Positions 24,319-34,899 of a stretch of DNA of 64,000 nucleotides are shown piece by piece; position 1 is the first letter of the stretch; the number at the start of each line of letters is the position of its first letter. The notes under the pieces are model-generated. The model had not been told where the DNA came from. It did not search any database and worked only from the letters and a program-made list of their open reading frames with translations. This stretch comes from Pseudomonadota bacterium (GTDB taxonomy: Bacteria; Pseudomonadota; Gammaproteobacteria; Burkholderiales; Burkholderiaceae_C). A program made the position numbers and the translations under genes. The DNA is taken from NCBI GenBank assembly GCA_021808525.1, contig JAKBBK010000003.1, positions 1 through 64,000 on the forward strand. The letters run 5' to 3'.

Positions 24319-25296
24319 ATGACCCTGCCCGCCGCCCATCCGAGTGCCCACGACGACGCCGTGCCGCCCCCCCGCAGCGCTGCGCTGGCGCTGCTGCTGG
24401 GATTGCTGGCGGCCGGCATGCTGGCCCTGGAGCTGGGGGTCGGGGCGGCCGGCTGGTCCTGGCCGCTGGTGCGCGAATTGCGCCTGCCGCGCGCGCTGGC
24501 CGCCGCGGGGGTCGGCGCGCTGCTGGCGCAGGCGGGCCTGGCCATGCAATTGCTGCTGCGCAATCCCCTGGCCGACCCCTACGTGCTGGGCGCCTCCGGA
24601 GGCGCCGGCCTGGGTGCGCTGCTCATGCTGGTGGCCTTCGGGGGGCTGCTCGGCCTGGGCAGCCTGCTGGGCGCGCTGGCCGCGCTGGGCCTGCTGCTGC
24701 TGCTGGGCCGCCGCGCGCTGGCCGCCACCGACGAACAGGCGCCGGCCCAACTCATCCTCATCGGGGCGATGCTGTCGGCGGTGTTCGGCGCCTGCTCGAC
24801 CCTGACCCTGGCGCTGGTTCCCGAGCACAGCCTGCGCGGCGCGGTGTTCTGGCTGGTGGGCGACCTGTCCGGCGCCACGCGCGGAGGGCTGCTGTGCCTG
24901 CTGGCCGCCGGGCTGGCGCTGTCGCTGCGCCTGGCAGCACGGCGCCTGGATCGCGTGGCCCTGGGCAGTGAGCAGGCCTGGCTGCTGGGCGAGCCCGTGC
25001 GGCGCCTGCGCCTGGGGCTGGTGCTGGCGGCGGCGCTGGCCACGGGGGCGGCGGTTTCGCAGGCGGGGGCCATCGGTTTCGTCGGGCTCGTGGTGCCGCA
25101 TGTGCTGCGCCTGCGGGGGGTGCAGCGCATGCACCAGCAGGCCTGGGCCGCGCCGCTGCTCGGCGCCGCCCTGCTGCTCGGCGCCGATGCCCTGGCGCGT
25201 GGCGTGGCCTCGCCCTACGAGCTTCCCGTGGGCGCCATCACGGCGCTGGTCGGAGCGCCGGTGTTCGTCGGCCTGTTGCTGCGGGGGCAGGCGTGA
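24319..25296 (+). CDS. btuC: Iron/cobalamin ABC transporter permease (BtuC/FecCD family)
   Basis: A 325-residue inner-membrane permease with about ten hydrophobic segments. FecCD-family motifs include LRLPRALAAAGVGALLAQAG, NPLADPYVLGASGGAGLGAL and AGAIGFVGLVVPHVLR. With the ATPase downstream and the BtuF-like protein encoded convergently, it probably imports vitamin B12. The family also contains Fe-siderophore and heme permeases. The start at ATG 24319 precedes a short N-terminal tail. No cobalamin riboswitch was seen upstream. Confidence 0.85.
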   Translation: MTLPAAHPSAHDDAVPPPRSAALALLLGLLAAGMLALELGVGAAGWSWPLVRELRLPRALAAAGVGALLAQAGLAMQLLLRNPLADPYVLGASGGAGLGALLMLVAFGGLLGLGSLLGALAALGLLLLLGRRALAATDEQAPAQLILIGAMLSAVFGACSTLTLALVPEHSLRGAVFWLVGDLSGATRGGLLCLLAAGLALSLRLAARRLDRVALGSEQAWLLGEPVRRLRLGLVLAAALATGAAVSQAGAIGFVGLVVPHVLRLRGVQRMHQQAWAAPLLGAALLLGADALARGVASPYELPVGAITALVGAPVFVGLLLRGQA

Positions 25297-26075
25297 GGGA
25301 AGTCACGAGGGAAGGCACGAGGGAAGGCGCCGCGCTGTTGCGCCTGCGCGCCGGCCAGCTGCGTGCCGGCACGCAATGCCTGGTGCGCGAGCTGCGGCTG
25401 GACCTGGAGCCCGGCCAGCGCTGGGCCCTCATCGGGCGCAATGGCGCCGGCAAATCCACCCTGCTGCGCCTGCTCGCCGGGCTGGGCGAGCCAGGGGACG
25501 CCAGCCTGGAACTGGCCGGCGAGCCCCTGCGAACCCTGTCCCCGGCGCGCCTGGCCCGGCTGCGCGGCTACATGCCCGCCTTGCCCCATGATCGTTTCGG
25601 CATTTCCGTGCTGGATGCGCTGATGCTGGGCCAGCGCGAGCCCGACGAGCCACGCGCCCTGCATTGGCTGCAGGCGGTCGACGCCCTGGAGCTGGCGCGG
25701 CGCTCCCTGCTGCGCCTGTCTTCCGGCGAACGCCAGCGCGTGGCCCTGGCGCAGGCGCTGGCGCAGGAGGCTGCATGGCTGTTGCTCGACGAGCCGGTCA
25801 GCTTCCAGGACCCGCGCCACCAGGCCAGCCTGGCGCGCCTGCTGCGCGAGCACGTCGAGCCGGGCGGGCCGCGCGCGCTGGTGTTCAGCGCGCATGATTT
25901 GAACTGGGTCGCGGCCGTGGCCACCCATGTGCTGGCGCTGCTGCCCGACGGCGCCTGGACGGCGGGGGAGGCCTCGCAGATCCTGTGCGAGCCCACGCTG
26001 CGCCGGGCCTACGACTGCGCCTGGCAGCGCATCGAGCGGCCCGGGCGCGGCGCGCTCTGGATCGCGGGCGACTGA
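25293..26075 (+). CDS. btuD: ABC transporter ATPase, cobalamin/iron type
   Basis: A 260-residue ATPase. Walker A GRNGAGKST is near residues 48-56. The signature LSSGERQRVALAQAL, Walker B WLLLDEP and the switch His in FSAHDLN are intact. A GTG start at 25293 overlaps the permease stop (GTGA). It powers the BtuC-like permease. The substrate is inferred from the neighbouring BtuF-like gene. Confidence 0.88.
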   Translation: MREVTREGTREGAALLRLRAGQLRAGTQCLVRELRLDLEPGQRWALIGRNGAGKSTLLRLLAGLGEPGDASLELAGEPLRTLSPARLARLRGYMPALPHDRFGISVLDALMLGQREPDEPRALHWLQAVDALELARRSLLRLSSGERQRVALAQALAQEAAWLLLDEPVSFQDPRHQASLARLLREHVEPGGPRALVFSAHDLNWVAAVATHVLALLPDGAWTAGEASQILCEPTLRRAYDCAWQRIERPGRGALWIAGD

Positions 26076-26088
26076 GCACGGCGTACCG

Positions 26089-26105
26089 AGCGGGGCGGCC
26101 CCGCT
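26089..26105. terminator. Hairpin between convergent btuD and btuF genes
   Basis: AGCGGGG (26089-26095) and CCCCGCT (26099-26105) form a 7-bp perfect stem with a 3-nt loop in the 86-bp gap between convergent genes. No T-run follows. It is a probable bidirectional barrier. Confidence 0.4.
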
Positions 26106-26161
26106 GCGGCGTACCGGGCAGCGCTTGCGGGCCCGCCTCGCACCGAGGGCACCCGGAGGGC

Positions 26162-27121
26162 TCAGCGCGCCAGGGCCCCGCGGGTCGCGTCGATCACCCG
26201 ACACAGCTGCTCCAGGGCGTCCATGGTACCCAGGCCCATGCGTGCGAGTCCGTCGGGATCGAGCAGCACCAGGCGCGCGTGGCGCACCGCCGAGATCTGC
26301 CCGAAGGCCCGCCAGGCCTGCAGCGCGCGGGCATCGGGGCTGGCCGCGACGATGAGCTGCGGGTCGCGCGCCAGCACGGCTTCGCGACTGACCTGCGCGG
26401 CGGCGACGCGCAGATCCCCGAACACATTGACGCCCCCGCACAGGGTGATCGCGCGATCGATGGGCTGGCGCGCGCCGATGGTCATCAGCGGTGCCGGCCA
26501 GGCCTGGAAGAACACGCGCACCGGCTTCGCGCCGAACTCGCGCTGGCGCAGCGCCTGCAGCCGGCGGGCGTAGTCGTCGGCCCAGGCCTGCGCGCGGGCG
26601 CGCGTGCCGGCCAGCTCGCCGATGCGCAGCACCGTCTCGCCCACGTCGCGCAGGCGCTGGATGTCGCTCCAGTACACCGGGATGCGCAGGCGGCGCAGCG
26701 CGGCCGCCTGGCGCGCCGGGGTCCCGGATTTCCAGGCCAGCACGAGGTCGGGACGCAGCATGGCCAGGGCTTCCAGGTTCAGCCCGAAGGCGTCACCCAC
26801 CCTCGGCAGCGCATGCACCGCGCTGGGCAGCGCGGCCCCGCCGATGGTGCCGACCAGGCGCGAGCCGGCTCCCGCGGCCAGGCTCAGTTCCACCAATTGC
26901 GGCGAGAGCGCGACGATGCGGTGGGCGGGGCGCGCCAGGTGCAGCACCTGCCCGGAATCGTCCCGCACGCTCAGCGCCGCCTGGGCCGCCTGGGCAACCC
27001 GGGCCATCCGGGCGGCCGGGGCCGCGAGCAGCGCGCCGCCCCACAGCAGCAGGCGCCTGCGTGGCGCGGGGGCCGCGGCCGCACAGGCGCAAGGACTCGA
27101 CTCGCCGCCCGCGGCGCTCAG
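26162..27121 (-). CDS. btuF: Periplasmic cobalamin-binding protein, BtuF-like
   Basis: A TroA/BtuF-type substrate-binding protein. HRIVALSPQLVELSLAAGAG, LRPDLVLAW, VRVFFQAWPAPLMTIG and PQLIVAASPDA are typical of BtuF and related class III binding proteins. The start is uncertain. The first ATG after nth (27007) would remove a clear signal peptide, PRRRLLLWGGALLAAPAARM, which is encoded in frame upstream. The coordinate uses the CTG that overlaps the nth stop (27121). An ATG at 27211 inside nth is a third option. It is expected to feed the BtuC-BtuD pair encoded on the opposite strand. Confidence 0.75.
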   Translation of the reverse strand: MSAAGGESSPCACAAAAPAPRRRLLLWGGALLAAPAARMARVAQAAQAALSVRDDSGQVLHLARPAHRIVALSPQLVELSLAAGAGSRLVGTIGGAALPSAVHALPRVGDAFGLNLEALAMLRPDLVLAWKSGTPARQAAALRRLRIPVYWSDIQRLRDVGETVLRIGELAGTRARAQAWADDYARRLQALRQREFGAKPVRVFFQAWPAPLMTIGARQPIDRAITLCGGVNVFGDLRVAAAQVSREAVLARDPQLIVAASPDARALQAWRAFGQISAVRHARLVLLDPDGLARMGLGTMDALEQLCRVIDATRGALAR

Positions 27122-27789
27122 GCAGCGCTGGGCCGGGCCGGGGTCTTGCCCGTGGGCAGGGCCGTCTTGGCGGGGTAGGGGCACAGGTCGGTCAGCGCGC
27201 AGCGCCAGCATTCGGGTTTTCGGGCCTTGCAGACATGGCGCCCGTGCAGGATCAGCCAATGGTGGGCATCGTGGGCGTAGGCCGCGGGCACGCGCCTGAG
27301 CAGGGCCTTTTCCACTTCCAGCGGCTTGTCCGAGCGGGCCAGCCCGAGTCGATTGGCCACCCGCAGTACATGGGTATCCACGGCCAGCGTGGGCTGGCCG
27401 AAGGCCACGTTGAGCACCACGTTGGCCGTTTTTCGGCCCACGCCGGGCAGGGCCTCCAGGGCTTCGCGCGACGAGGGGACCCTGCCCCCATGCTGCTCCA
27501 CCAGGGCGCGGCTGAGCGCCACCACGTTGCGCGCCTTGGTGCGGTACAGCCCGATGGTGCGAATCAAGCCGGCCACCTGCTCCTCGTCGAGTCGCGCCAT
27601 CGCCTGCGGCGTGGGGGCCGCGGCGAACAGTGCGGGGGTGGCCTTGTTCACGCTCGCATCGGTGGCCTGGGCCGACAGCACCACGGCCACCAGGAGCTCG
27701 AAGGGATTGCGATAGTGCAGCTCGCTCACAGGCTGCGGGTTGGCCTCCCGCAGGCGCGCGAACAAGGTTTCGACCTGGGCGGCTTTCAT
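27118..27789 (-). CDS. nth: Endonuclease III
   Basis: A 223-residue bifunctional DNA glycosylase/AP lyase for oxidised pyrimidines. The helix-hairpin-helix LPGVGRKTANVVLNVAFG holds the catalytic Lys. The catalytic Asp follows in LAVDTHVLRVANRLGL. The C-terminal C-x6-C-x2-C-x5-C iron-sulfur cluster is intact (Cys in HVCKARKPECWRC and LCPY). ATG 27789 gives the usual start MKAAQVETLFARL. It lies 49 bp after the RnfB-like gene, a pairing common in proteobacteria. Confidence 0.96.
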   Translation of the reverse strand: MKAAQVETLFARLREANPQPVSELHYRNPFELLVAVVLSAQATDASVNKATPALFAAAPTPQAMARLDEEQVAGLIRTIGLYRTKARNVVALSRALVEQHGGRVPSSREALEALPGVGRKTANVVLNVAFGQPTLAVDTHVLRVANRLGLARSDKPLEVEKALLRRVPAAYAHDAHHWLILHGRHVCKARKPECWRCALTDLCPYPAKTALPTGKTPARPSAA

Positions 27790-27838
27790 CACGGGCCACG
27801 CATGGGAGGGCTTGGAGAACCCGAAGCGTAGCGCAGGC

Positions 27839-28555
27839 TCAGGCGCGCGAGGCCTGGCGCAGGCGCGCACGCTCCAGCGCGGCGCGCACCATGGCCTGCT
27901 TGCGCTGCTGCGCGGCCTGCTCTGCCGGCTCGGCGGCTTGCGCAGCGTGGGGCGGGGCGACCGGCGGGCGCGCCTGGGCCTCGGCGCGCTCCTGCTCGAT
28001 GCGACGCGAGCGCCGCTCGTAGCGCGTACGGGCCTGCCCTGCCTGCTCGGCGCTCCAGGCCTCCCATCCGGTAGCCTGCGCCTGGTGCGGCGGGGCGAGC
28101 ATGCGAATGCAGTCGGTCGGGCAGGGCGCCAGGCAGAGCTCGCAGCCGGTGCACCAGTCGGCGATCACCCCATGCATGCGCCGGGGCGCGCCGGCGATGG
28201 CGTCGACGGGGCAGGCCTGGATGCACAGGGTGCAGCCGATGCAGGCGGCCTCGTCGATCCAGGCCAGGCGCCTGGGAGCCTCCTCGCCGCATTGCGGATC
28301 CAGCGCCAGCAGGGGCTGCCCGGTGATCGCGGCCAGGCGTCGCACGCCCTCGGCGCCGCCGGGCGGGCAGCGATTGATGTGCGCCTGCCCATCGGCCAGC
28401 GCCTGCGCGTAGGCCCGGCAATCGGCGTAACCGCAGCGCCGGCACTGGGTCTGCGGCAAGGCCTGGTCGATGGCCTGCAGCAGCGAGGCCTTGTCCGGGC
28501 CCCGAGGCGGCGCGCCGGAGCCGTCGCGCGCGCCTGGCGAACCGGGCCCCGGCAT
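27839..28555 (-). CDS. RnfB/RsxB-like iron-sulfur ferredoxin
   Basis: A 238-residue soluble ferredoxin. The N-terminal 4Fe-4S domain (CRRCGYADCRAYAQAL, later RCPPGG) is of the RnfB type. Two bacterial 4Fe-4S motifs follow: CIGCTLCIQACP and CTGCELCLAPCP. The last ~70 residues are Ala/Arg/Gln-rich. It lacks the N-terminal membrane anchor of true RnfB, and no other rnf/rsx genes are adjacent. Electron transfer to Nth or another partner is only suggested by the conserved neighbourhood. Product family firm, role uncertain. Confidence 0.87.
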   Translation of the reverse strand: MPGPGSPGARDGSGAPPRGPDKASLLQAIDQALPQTQCRRCGYADCRAYAQALADGQAHINRCPPGGAEGVRRLAAITGQPLLALDPQCGEEAPRRLAWIDEAACIGCTLCIQACPVDAIAGAPRRMHGVIADWCTGCELCLAPCPTDCIRMLAPPHQAQATGWEAWSAEQAGQARTRYERRSRRIEQERAEAQARPPVAPPHAAQAAEPAEQAAQQRKQAMVRAALERARLRQASRA

Positions 28556-28556
28556 C

Positions 28557-29855
28557 TCAGGCGCGGCGGCGGGCCCTCGCGGGCGCTGCCTCGCTGGCCA
28601 GCGACGGCGCCGCGGCCGCGCGGTGCCTGGCGATGAACTCGGACACGCGCGGGTACACCAGCTCGCGCCAGCGCCGCCCGGAGAAGATGCCGTAGTGGCC
28701 GGCGCCGGGAACCGTGTAGTGGGCGCGCTCGGCGGCCGGGATCGAGGTGCACAGATCGTGCGCGGCCTGGGTCTGGCCGGCGCCGGAAATGTCGTCGAGT
28801 TCGCCCTCGATGGTCAGCAGGGCGGTGCGGCGGATGTCCTGCGGGCGCACCGGCTTGCCGGCGACCTCCCAGGTGCCGTGCACCAGCGCGAATTCCTGGA
28901 ACACCGTGCGGATGGTGTCGAGGTAGTAGTCGGCGTCCATGTCGAGCACGGCGTTGTACTCGTCGTAGAAGCGACGGTGGGCATCGGCGTCGTCGTCGTC
29001 GCCGCGCACCAGTTGCAGGAAATAGTCGTAGTGCGACTGCATGTGGCGGTCCGGGTTCATCGCGATGAATCCGGTGTGCTGCAGGAATCCGGGATACACG
29101 CGACGCCCCGCTCCCGGATAGTTCACGGGAACGCGATAGATCACGTTGGACTCGAACCACTCGATGCTCTTGTTGGTCGCCAGGTTGTTGACCGAGGTCG
29201 GCGAACGCCGGGCATCGATGGGGCCGCCCATCATGACCATGGTGCGCGGCGTGGGTTCGCCCGCGGAGGCCAGCAGGGAGATCGCGCCGAGCACCGGCAC
29301 CGTGGGCTGGCACACGGAGATGACGTGGGCGTCCGGGCCGATGTGGCGGATGAACTCCTGCACGTAGGCCACGTAGTCGTCCAGCGAGAAGGTCCCATGC
29401 TCGGTGGGCACCATGCGCGCGTCCACCCAGTCGGTGATGTAGACCTTGTGGTTGCGCAGCAGCGTGCGGACCGTGTCGCGCAACAGCGTGGCGTGGTGCC
29501 CCGACAGGGGCGCCACGATCAACACCGTGGGCTGGGTCTTCAGGCTGCGAAGCACCTCGGTATCGTCGCTGAAGCGCTTGAACCGCACCAGGCGGCAAAA
29601 GGGCTTGTCCAGCGCCACCCGTTGCTGCACGGCAACGTCACGGTCGCCGATGCGCACCGAGGAGATGTCGAAGTCGGGTTTTTCGTAGCTCTTGAGCAGG
29701 CGGTGCATCAGCTCGTAGCTGGCGGACACGCGCTGCATGCTGGGGGCCTGGGACAGCGGCCACAGCGGGTTGGTGTAGAACTTCGACGCAGCCTGCGCGA
29801 AGTCGGCCAGCGGGCTCAGGAAGGCCCGTTGCGATTCATACCAGTCGTAAATCAT
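28557..29855 (-). CDS. phaZ: Intracellular polyhydroxybutyrate depolymerase
   Basis: A 432-residue protein of the PHB depolymerase (PhaZa1) family, which mobilises stored PHB granules in the cytosol. MIYDWYESQRAFLSPLADFA is the standard start, supporting ATG 29855. The nucleophile segment HVISVCQPTVPVLGAISLL carries Cys rather than Ser, as known for this family. GELDDISGAGQT (Asp) and GAGHYGIFSGRRWR (His) complete the triad. A TACAAT at 29888-29883 is a candidate -10. The RnfB-like gene follows with no gap. Confidence 0.94.
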   Translation of the reverse strand: MIYDWYESQRAFLSPLADFAQAASKFYTNPLWPLSQAPSMQRVSASYELMHRLLKSYEKPDFDISSVRIGDRDVAVQQRVALDKPFCRLVRFKRFSDDTEVLRSLKTQPTVLIVAPLSGHHATLLRDTVRTLLRNHKVYITDWVDARMVPTEHGTFSLDDYVAYVQEFIRHIGPDAHVISVCQPTVPVLGAISLLASAGEPTPRTMVMMGGPIDARRSPTSVNNLATNKSIEWFESNVIYRVPVNYPGAGRRVYPGFLQHTGFIAMNPDRHMQSHYDYFLQLVRGDDDDADAHRRFYDEYNAVLDMDADYYLDTIRTVFQEFALVHGTWEVAGKPVRPQDIRRTALLTIEGELDDISGAGQTQAAHDLCTSIPAAERAHYTVPGAGHYGIFSGRRWRELVYPRVSEFIARHRAAAAPSLASEAAPARARRRA

Positions 29856-29963
29856 CGACAGCCCCGCTGATGCACTGCAGCAATTGTAGTTCTTTGGCAG
29901 CGCGCGGGCATCCGGGGGCACCCGGAGCGCTGGGCGCCCCGAGCCCGGCCGGAAATGCTTGCG

Positions 29964-31169
29964 TCAATGCATGACCGCGGCCATGGCCTTGGCCACGTAG
30001 TCGATGTTGCCCAGGTTCAGCGCGGCCACGCAGATGCGCCCGGTGGAGACCCCGTAGATGCCGAATTCGCTGCGCAGGCGCTCCATCTGGGCGGCGTTGA
30101 GCCCGGAGTAGCTGAACATGCCGCGCTGGGTGGTGATGAAGTCCAGGTTGCCCTGCACCCCGGCCGCCTTCAGGCGGTCGACCAGCGCGCTGCGCATGGC
30201 GCGGATGCGCTCGCGCATCTTGCCCAGTTCCTGCTCCCACTGGGCGCGCAGCGCGGGGGTCGACAGCACCATCGTGACCACCTGGGCGCCGTGGGTCGGC
30301 GGGTTGGAGTAGTTGGTGCGGATCACCCTCTTGAGCTGCGACTGCACGCGCTGCGCCTCGTCGCGGCTGGAGCACAGGATGCTCAGCGCGCCCACGCGTT
30401 CGCCGTACAGCGAGAAGCTCTTGGAGAAGGAGGTGGAGACGAAGAAATCCAGGCCCGCGGCGACGAACTGGCCGATCACCGCGCCGTCTTCGGCGATGCC
30501 TTCGGCGAAGCCCTGGTAGGCCATGTCCAGGAAGGGCACCAGGCCGCGTGCGCGCACGACCTCGATGACCTGCTGCCATTGCGGGGCATCCAGGTCGTAG
30601 CCCGTGGGGTTGTGGCAGCAGGCGTGAAGCACCACGATGGTGCCGGGGGCGGCCGCCTGCAGCGCATCGAGCATGCCCTGCACGGCCACGCGGCGGTTGG
30701 CCGCGTCGTAGTAGGGGTAGGTGCCGACCTCGAAGCCGGCCGCCTCGAACAGCGCGCGGTGGTTTTCCCAGCTGGGGTCGGAGATCAGCACCCTGGCCCC
30801 GGGCTGCAGGCGCTTGAGAAAGTCGGCGCCGATCTTCAGCGCCCCGGTGCCGCCCAGCGCCTGCGCGGTGACCACGCGGCCGGACTTCACCACCTCGGAA
30901 TCGGCGCCGAACACCAGTGCCTGCACCGCCTGGTCGTAGGCGACGATGCCGTCGATGGGCAGGTAGCCGCGCGGCTTCGGGCTCTCGGCGATCAGGTTCT
31001 CCGCTTCCTTGACGCAGGCCAGCAGGGGCAGCTTGCCGTTCTCGTCGGTGTACACGCCGACGCCCAGGTTGACCTTCGAGGGGTTGGGGTCGGCCTGGAA
31101 CTGCTCGTTGAGCCCCAGGATGGGGTCGCGCGGAGCCATCTCCACGCCGGTAAACAAGGAAGCGCTCAT
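29964..31169 (-). CDS. Aromatic/aspartate aminotransferase, class I
   Basis: A 401-residue PLP-dependent class I aminotransferase of the AspC/TyrB group (amino acid + 2-oxoglutarate). KVNLGVGVYTDENGKLPLL, ACCHNPTGYDLD and the PLP-lysine segment STSFSKSFSLYGERVGAL are characteristic. ATG 31169 (MSASLFTGVEMAPRDPILGL) was preferred; an ATG 14 codons upstream is possible. Aspartate versus aromatic preference cannot be decided. It is divergent from uvrB, an arrangement common in Burkholderiales. Confidence 0.93.
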   Translation of the reverse strand: MSASLFTGVEMAPRDPILGLNEQFQADPNPSKVNLGVGVYTDENGKLPLLACVKEAENLIAESPKPRGYLPIDGIVAYDQAVQALVFGADSEVVKSGRVVTAQALGGTGALKIGADFLKRLQPGARVLISDPSWENHRALFEAAGFEVGTYPYYDAANRRVAVQGMLDALQAAAPGTIVVLHACCHNPTGYDLDAPQWQQVIEVVRARGLVPFLDMAYQGFAEGIAEDGAVIGQFVAAGLDFFVSTSFSKSFSLYGERVGALSILCSSRDEAQRVQSQLKRVIRTNYSNPPTHGAQVVTMVLSTPALRAQWEQELGKMRERIRAMRSALVDRLKAAGVQGNLDFITTQRGMFSYSGLNAAQMERLRSEFGIYGVSTGRICVAALNLGNIDYVAKAMAAVMH

Positions 31170-31424
31170 GGGTGTTCGGTCGGTAGTGATGAAAATGCGT
31201 TTCGGCGCCATCGGGCCCGCAGGCCCAGGGTGCGCGGGCTTGGCATTCCCGCCCCGCGCTCGGACGCAAAGGTCATCCCGTTCGCAGTGCTGCGACAGAC
31301 GCTGTAAACACGACAGATTAACAGCTGGTGCGGACCCGGGCGCGTAAACCGCGCTTGCCGCAAAATGCGCATTTTAGGCCTGCTGGCGTTCCCGTGCCGG
31401 CCGGACGCTCCGATCCCTGCCGCC

Positions 31425-33515
<2,091 letters not shown>

Positions 33516-33540
33516 GCATCCCCCGCGACCGCGCGATTAA

Positions 33541-33681
33541 GCCCGCGTTGATCAGCACCAGCTCACGCGCGCTTGCGCGCCGCCCCCCTAGATTGGCGCC
33601 GGGGGCCGGGTGGTCGAGGCCCGACGGGGGAACTCCATGGTCACCAGGGTTGCGGACATGGGCGCATGCGCGCGCAGGCTT
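33541..33681. repeat. Promoter/leader repeat, copy 1 (partial)
   Basis: The first of three copies of a promoter-to-start-codon repeat in the DUF3443 cluster; the others are at 34855-35153 and 36501-36801. It shares TTGATCAGC, the inverted repeat GCGCGC-TT-GCGCGC (33567-33580), TAGATT (33589-33594) and the start region of the DUF2844 leader. It is the most diverged copy and lacks the upstream hairpin portion. Confidence 0.85.
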
Positions 33682-34899
33682 GTGCACGCCACGGCCGGCC
33701 GGCTCGCGCGCCACGGCGCGGCGACGGCGCCGGGGCTGGTGCTGGCGCTGGCGCTGCTGCTGGGCGCGGGCCTGGGCGGCTGCGGTGGTGGCGGCTCGTC
33801 GCTGGAGGCCAACCAGATGCGCGTGCGGGTCCGGGCCAATCCCGAGATCGAGGCCGTCGATCCCGGCGGCAGCATCCCCAACCTGGCCTACGTGTCGGTG
33901 GGCGTCTGCGATGCCTCGGGCCGTTGTGTGAAGGTGCCCGACGTGCAGCTCGACACCGGCTCCACCGGGCTGCGCCTGCGCGCCAGGAGTCTGGCGGGCC
34001 TGGACCTGGCGCCCCTGGTCGCCGCCAACGGGGATCGGATCGATACCTGCGCGGCATTCGGCTCGGGATACCTGTGGGGCAGCGTGATGGCGGCCTCGGT
34101 GCAACTGGCCGGTGAAGCTCCGGTCGAGCTGCCCATCCAGGTCTACGGAGCGGGCAGCCCGGCGCCCGCGGTGCCCGCGGCCTGCGCGTCCACGGGCAAC
34201 GACTCCGGCACCTTGCTGGCGCTGGGCGCCAACGGCCTGCTCGGGGTGGACGCGATCGCGTCGGATGGTTCGGCCTACTTCGCATGCCATGGTTCGACCT
34301 GCACCCTGCTCGGCTCCGTCGCGCAGACCGAGCAGGTCGGCAATCCGGTGCGCCGCCTGGGCCCCCACGACGACAACGGGGTGATCCTGAGCCTGCCCGC
34401 CATCCCGGCCAGCGGTGCCATCCAGGTGCAGGGCACACTGACCTTCGGCCTCGATACGCGGGTCGACAACCGCACGATGGGTTTCGCGGCCATTCCCACC
34501 GACGGCTATCTGCGCCTGAACGTGGCCGCGCAGGGCAGCAGCCATCCCCGGTCGATCATCGACAGCGCGACGAATGCGTACTACGGTCCCCTGAACCTGC
34601 CCTACGACGGCCAGTATCTGTTTTTCACCCCGAGGGGCCTGCGGATCCTGCCCATCACCCTGAGCTCCGAGGGCGGCACCCTGCCGGATGTCTCGGTGCC
34701 CTCGAGCATCCGCATCGCCGACGCCACCTCCCTGTCCCTCGCTGCCTATGCCTACGACGATTACGGCAGGTACCAGAGCGCTCGGAACATCATGGTCCTG
34801 GGGCTGCCGTATTTTTTCGGGCGCAGCATCGCGTACGCGATGGCCGGCACATCCAGCGGCCTGGGCACCGGGCCCATCATCGGGGTGCTGCGGCCTTGA
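33637..34899 (+). CDS. DUF3443 lipoprotein 1, pepsin-like fold, N-terminus fused to DUF2844 leader
   Basis: A 420-residue exported protein. Residues 1-20 match the start of the DUF2844 proteins (MVTRVADMGACARRLVHAT), then pass straight into the DUF3443 lipoprotein signal with lipobox LGG-Cys49. This suggests an ancestral DUF2844 gene was deleted in frame. DUF3443 is of unknown function. I infer a pepsin-like bilobal fold. VQLDTGSTGLRL holds Asp106 and SIIDSATN holds Asp309, 203 residues apart, with GANGLLGVD and GTLTFGLDTR between. The second motif has Ala in place of Gly, so this copy may be inactive. It is the first gene of the cluster. Confidence 0.85.
   Translation: MVTRVADMGACARRLVHATAGRLARHGAATAPGLVLALALLLGAGLGGCGGGGSSLEANQMRVRVRANPEIEAVDPGGSIPNLAYVSVGVCDASGRCVKVPDVQLDTGSTGLRLRARSLAGLDLAPLVAANGDRIDTCAAFGSGYLWGSVMAASVQLAGEAPVELPIQVYGAGSPAPAVPAACASTGNDSGTLLALGANGLLGVDAIASDGSAYFACHGSTCTLLGSVAQTEQVGNPVRRLGPHDDNGVILSLPAIPASGAIQVQGTLTFGLDTRVDNRTMGFAAIPTDGYLRLNVAAQGSSHPRSIIDSATNAYYGPLNLPYDGQYLFFTPRGLRILPITLSSEGGTLPDVSVPSSIRIADATSLSLAAYAYDDYGRYQSARNIMVLGLPYFFGRSIAYAMAGTSSGLGTGPIIGVLRP

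Noticed and set aside
31302..31316. LexA-box-like CTGT-N7-ACAG upstream of uvrB
   Set aside because: The betaproteobacterial consensus needs an 8-nt spacer (CTGT-N8-ACAG). The spacing here is one short, and its distance to a promoter could not be established.
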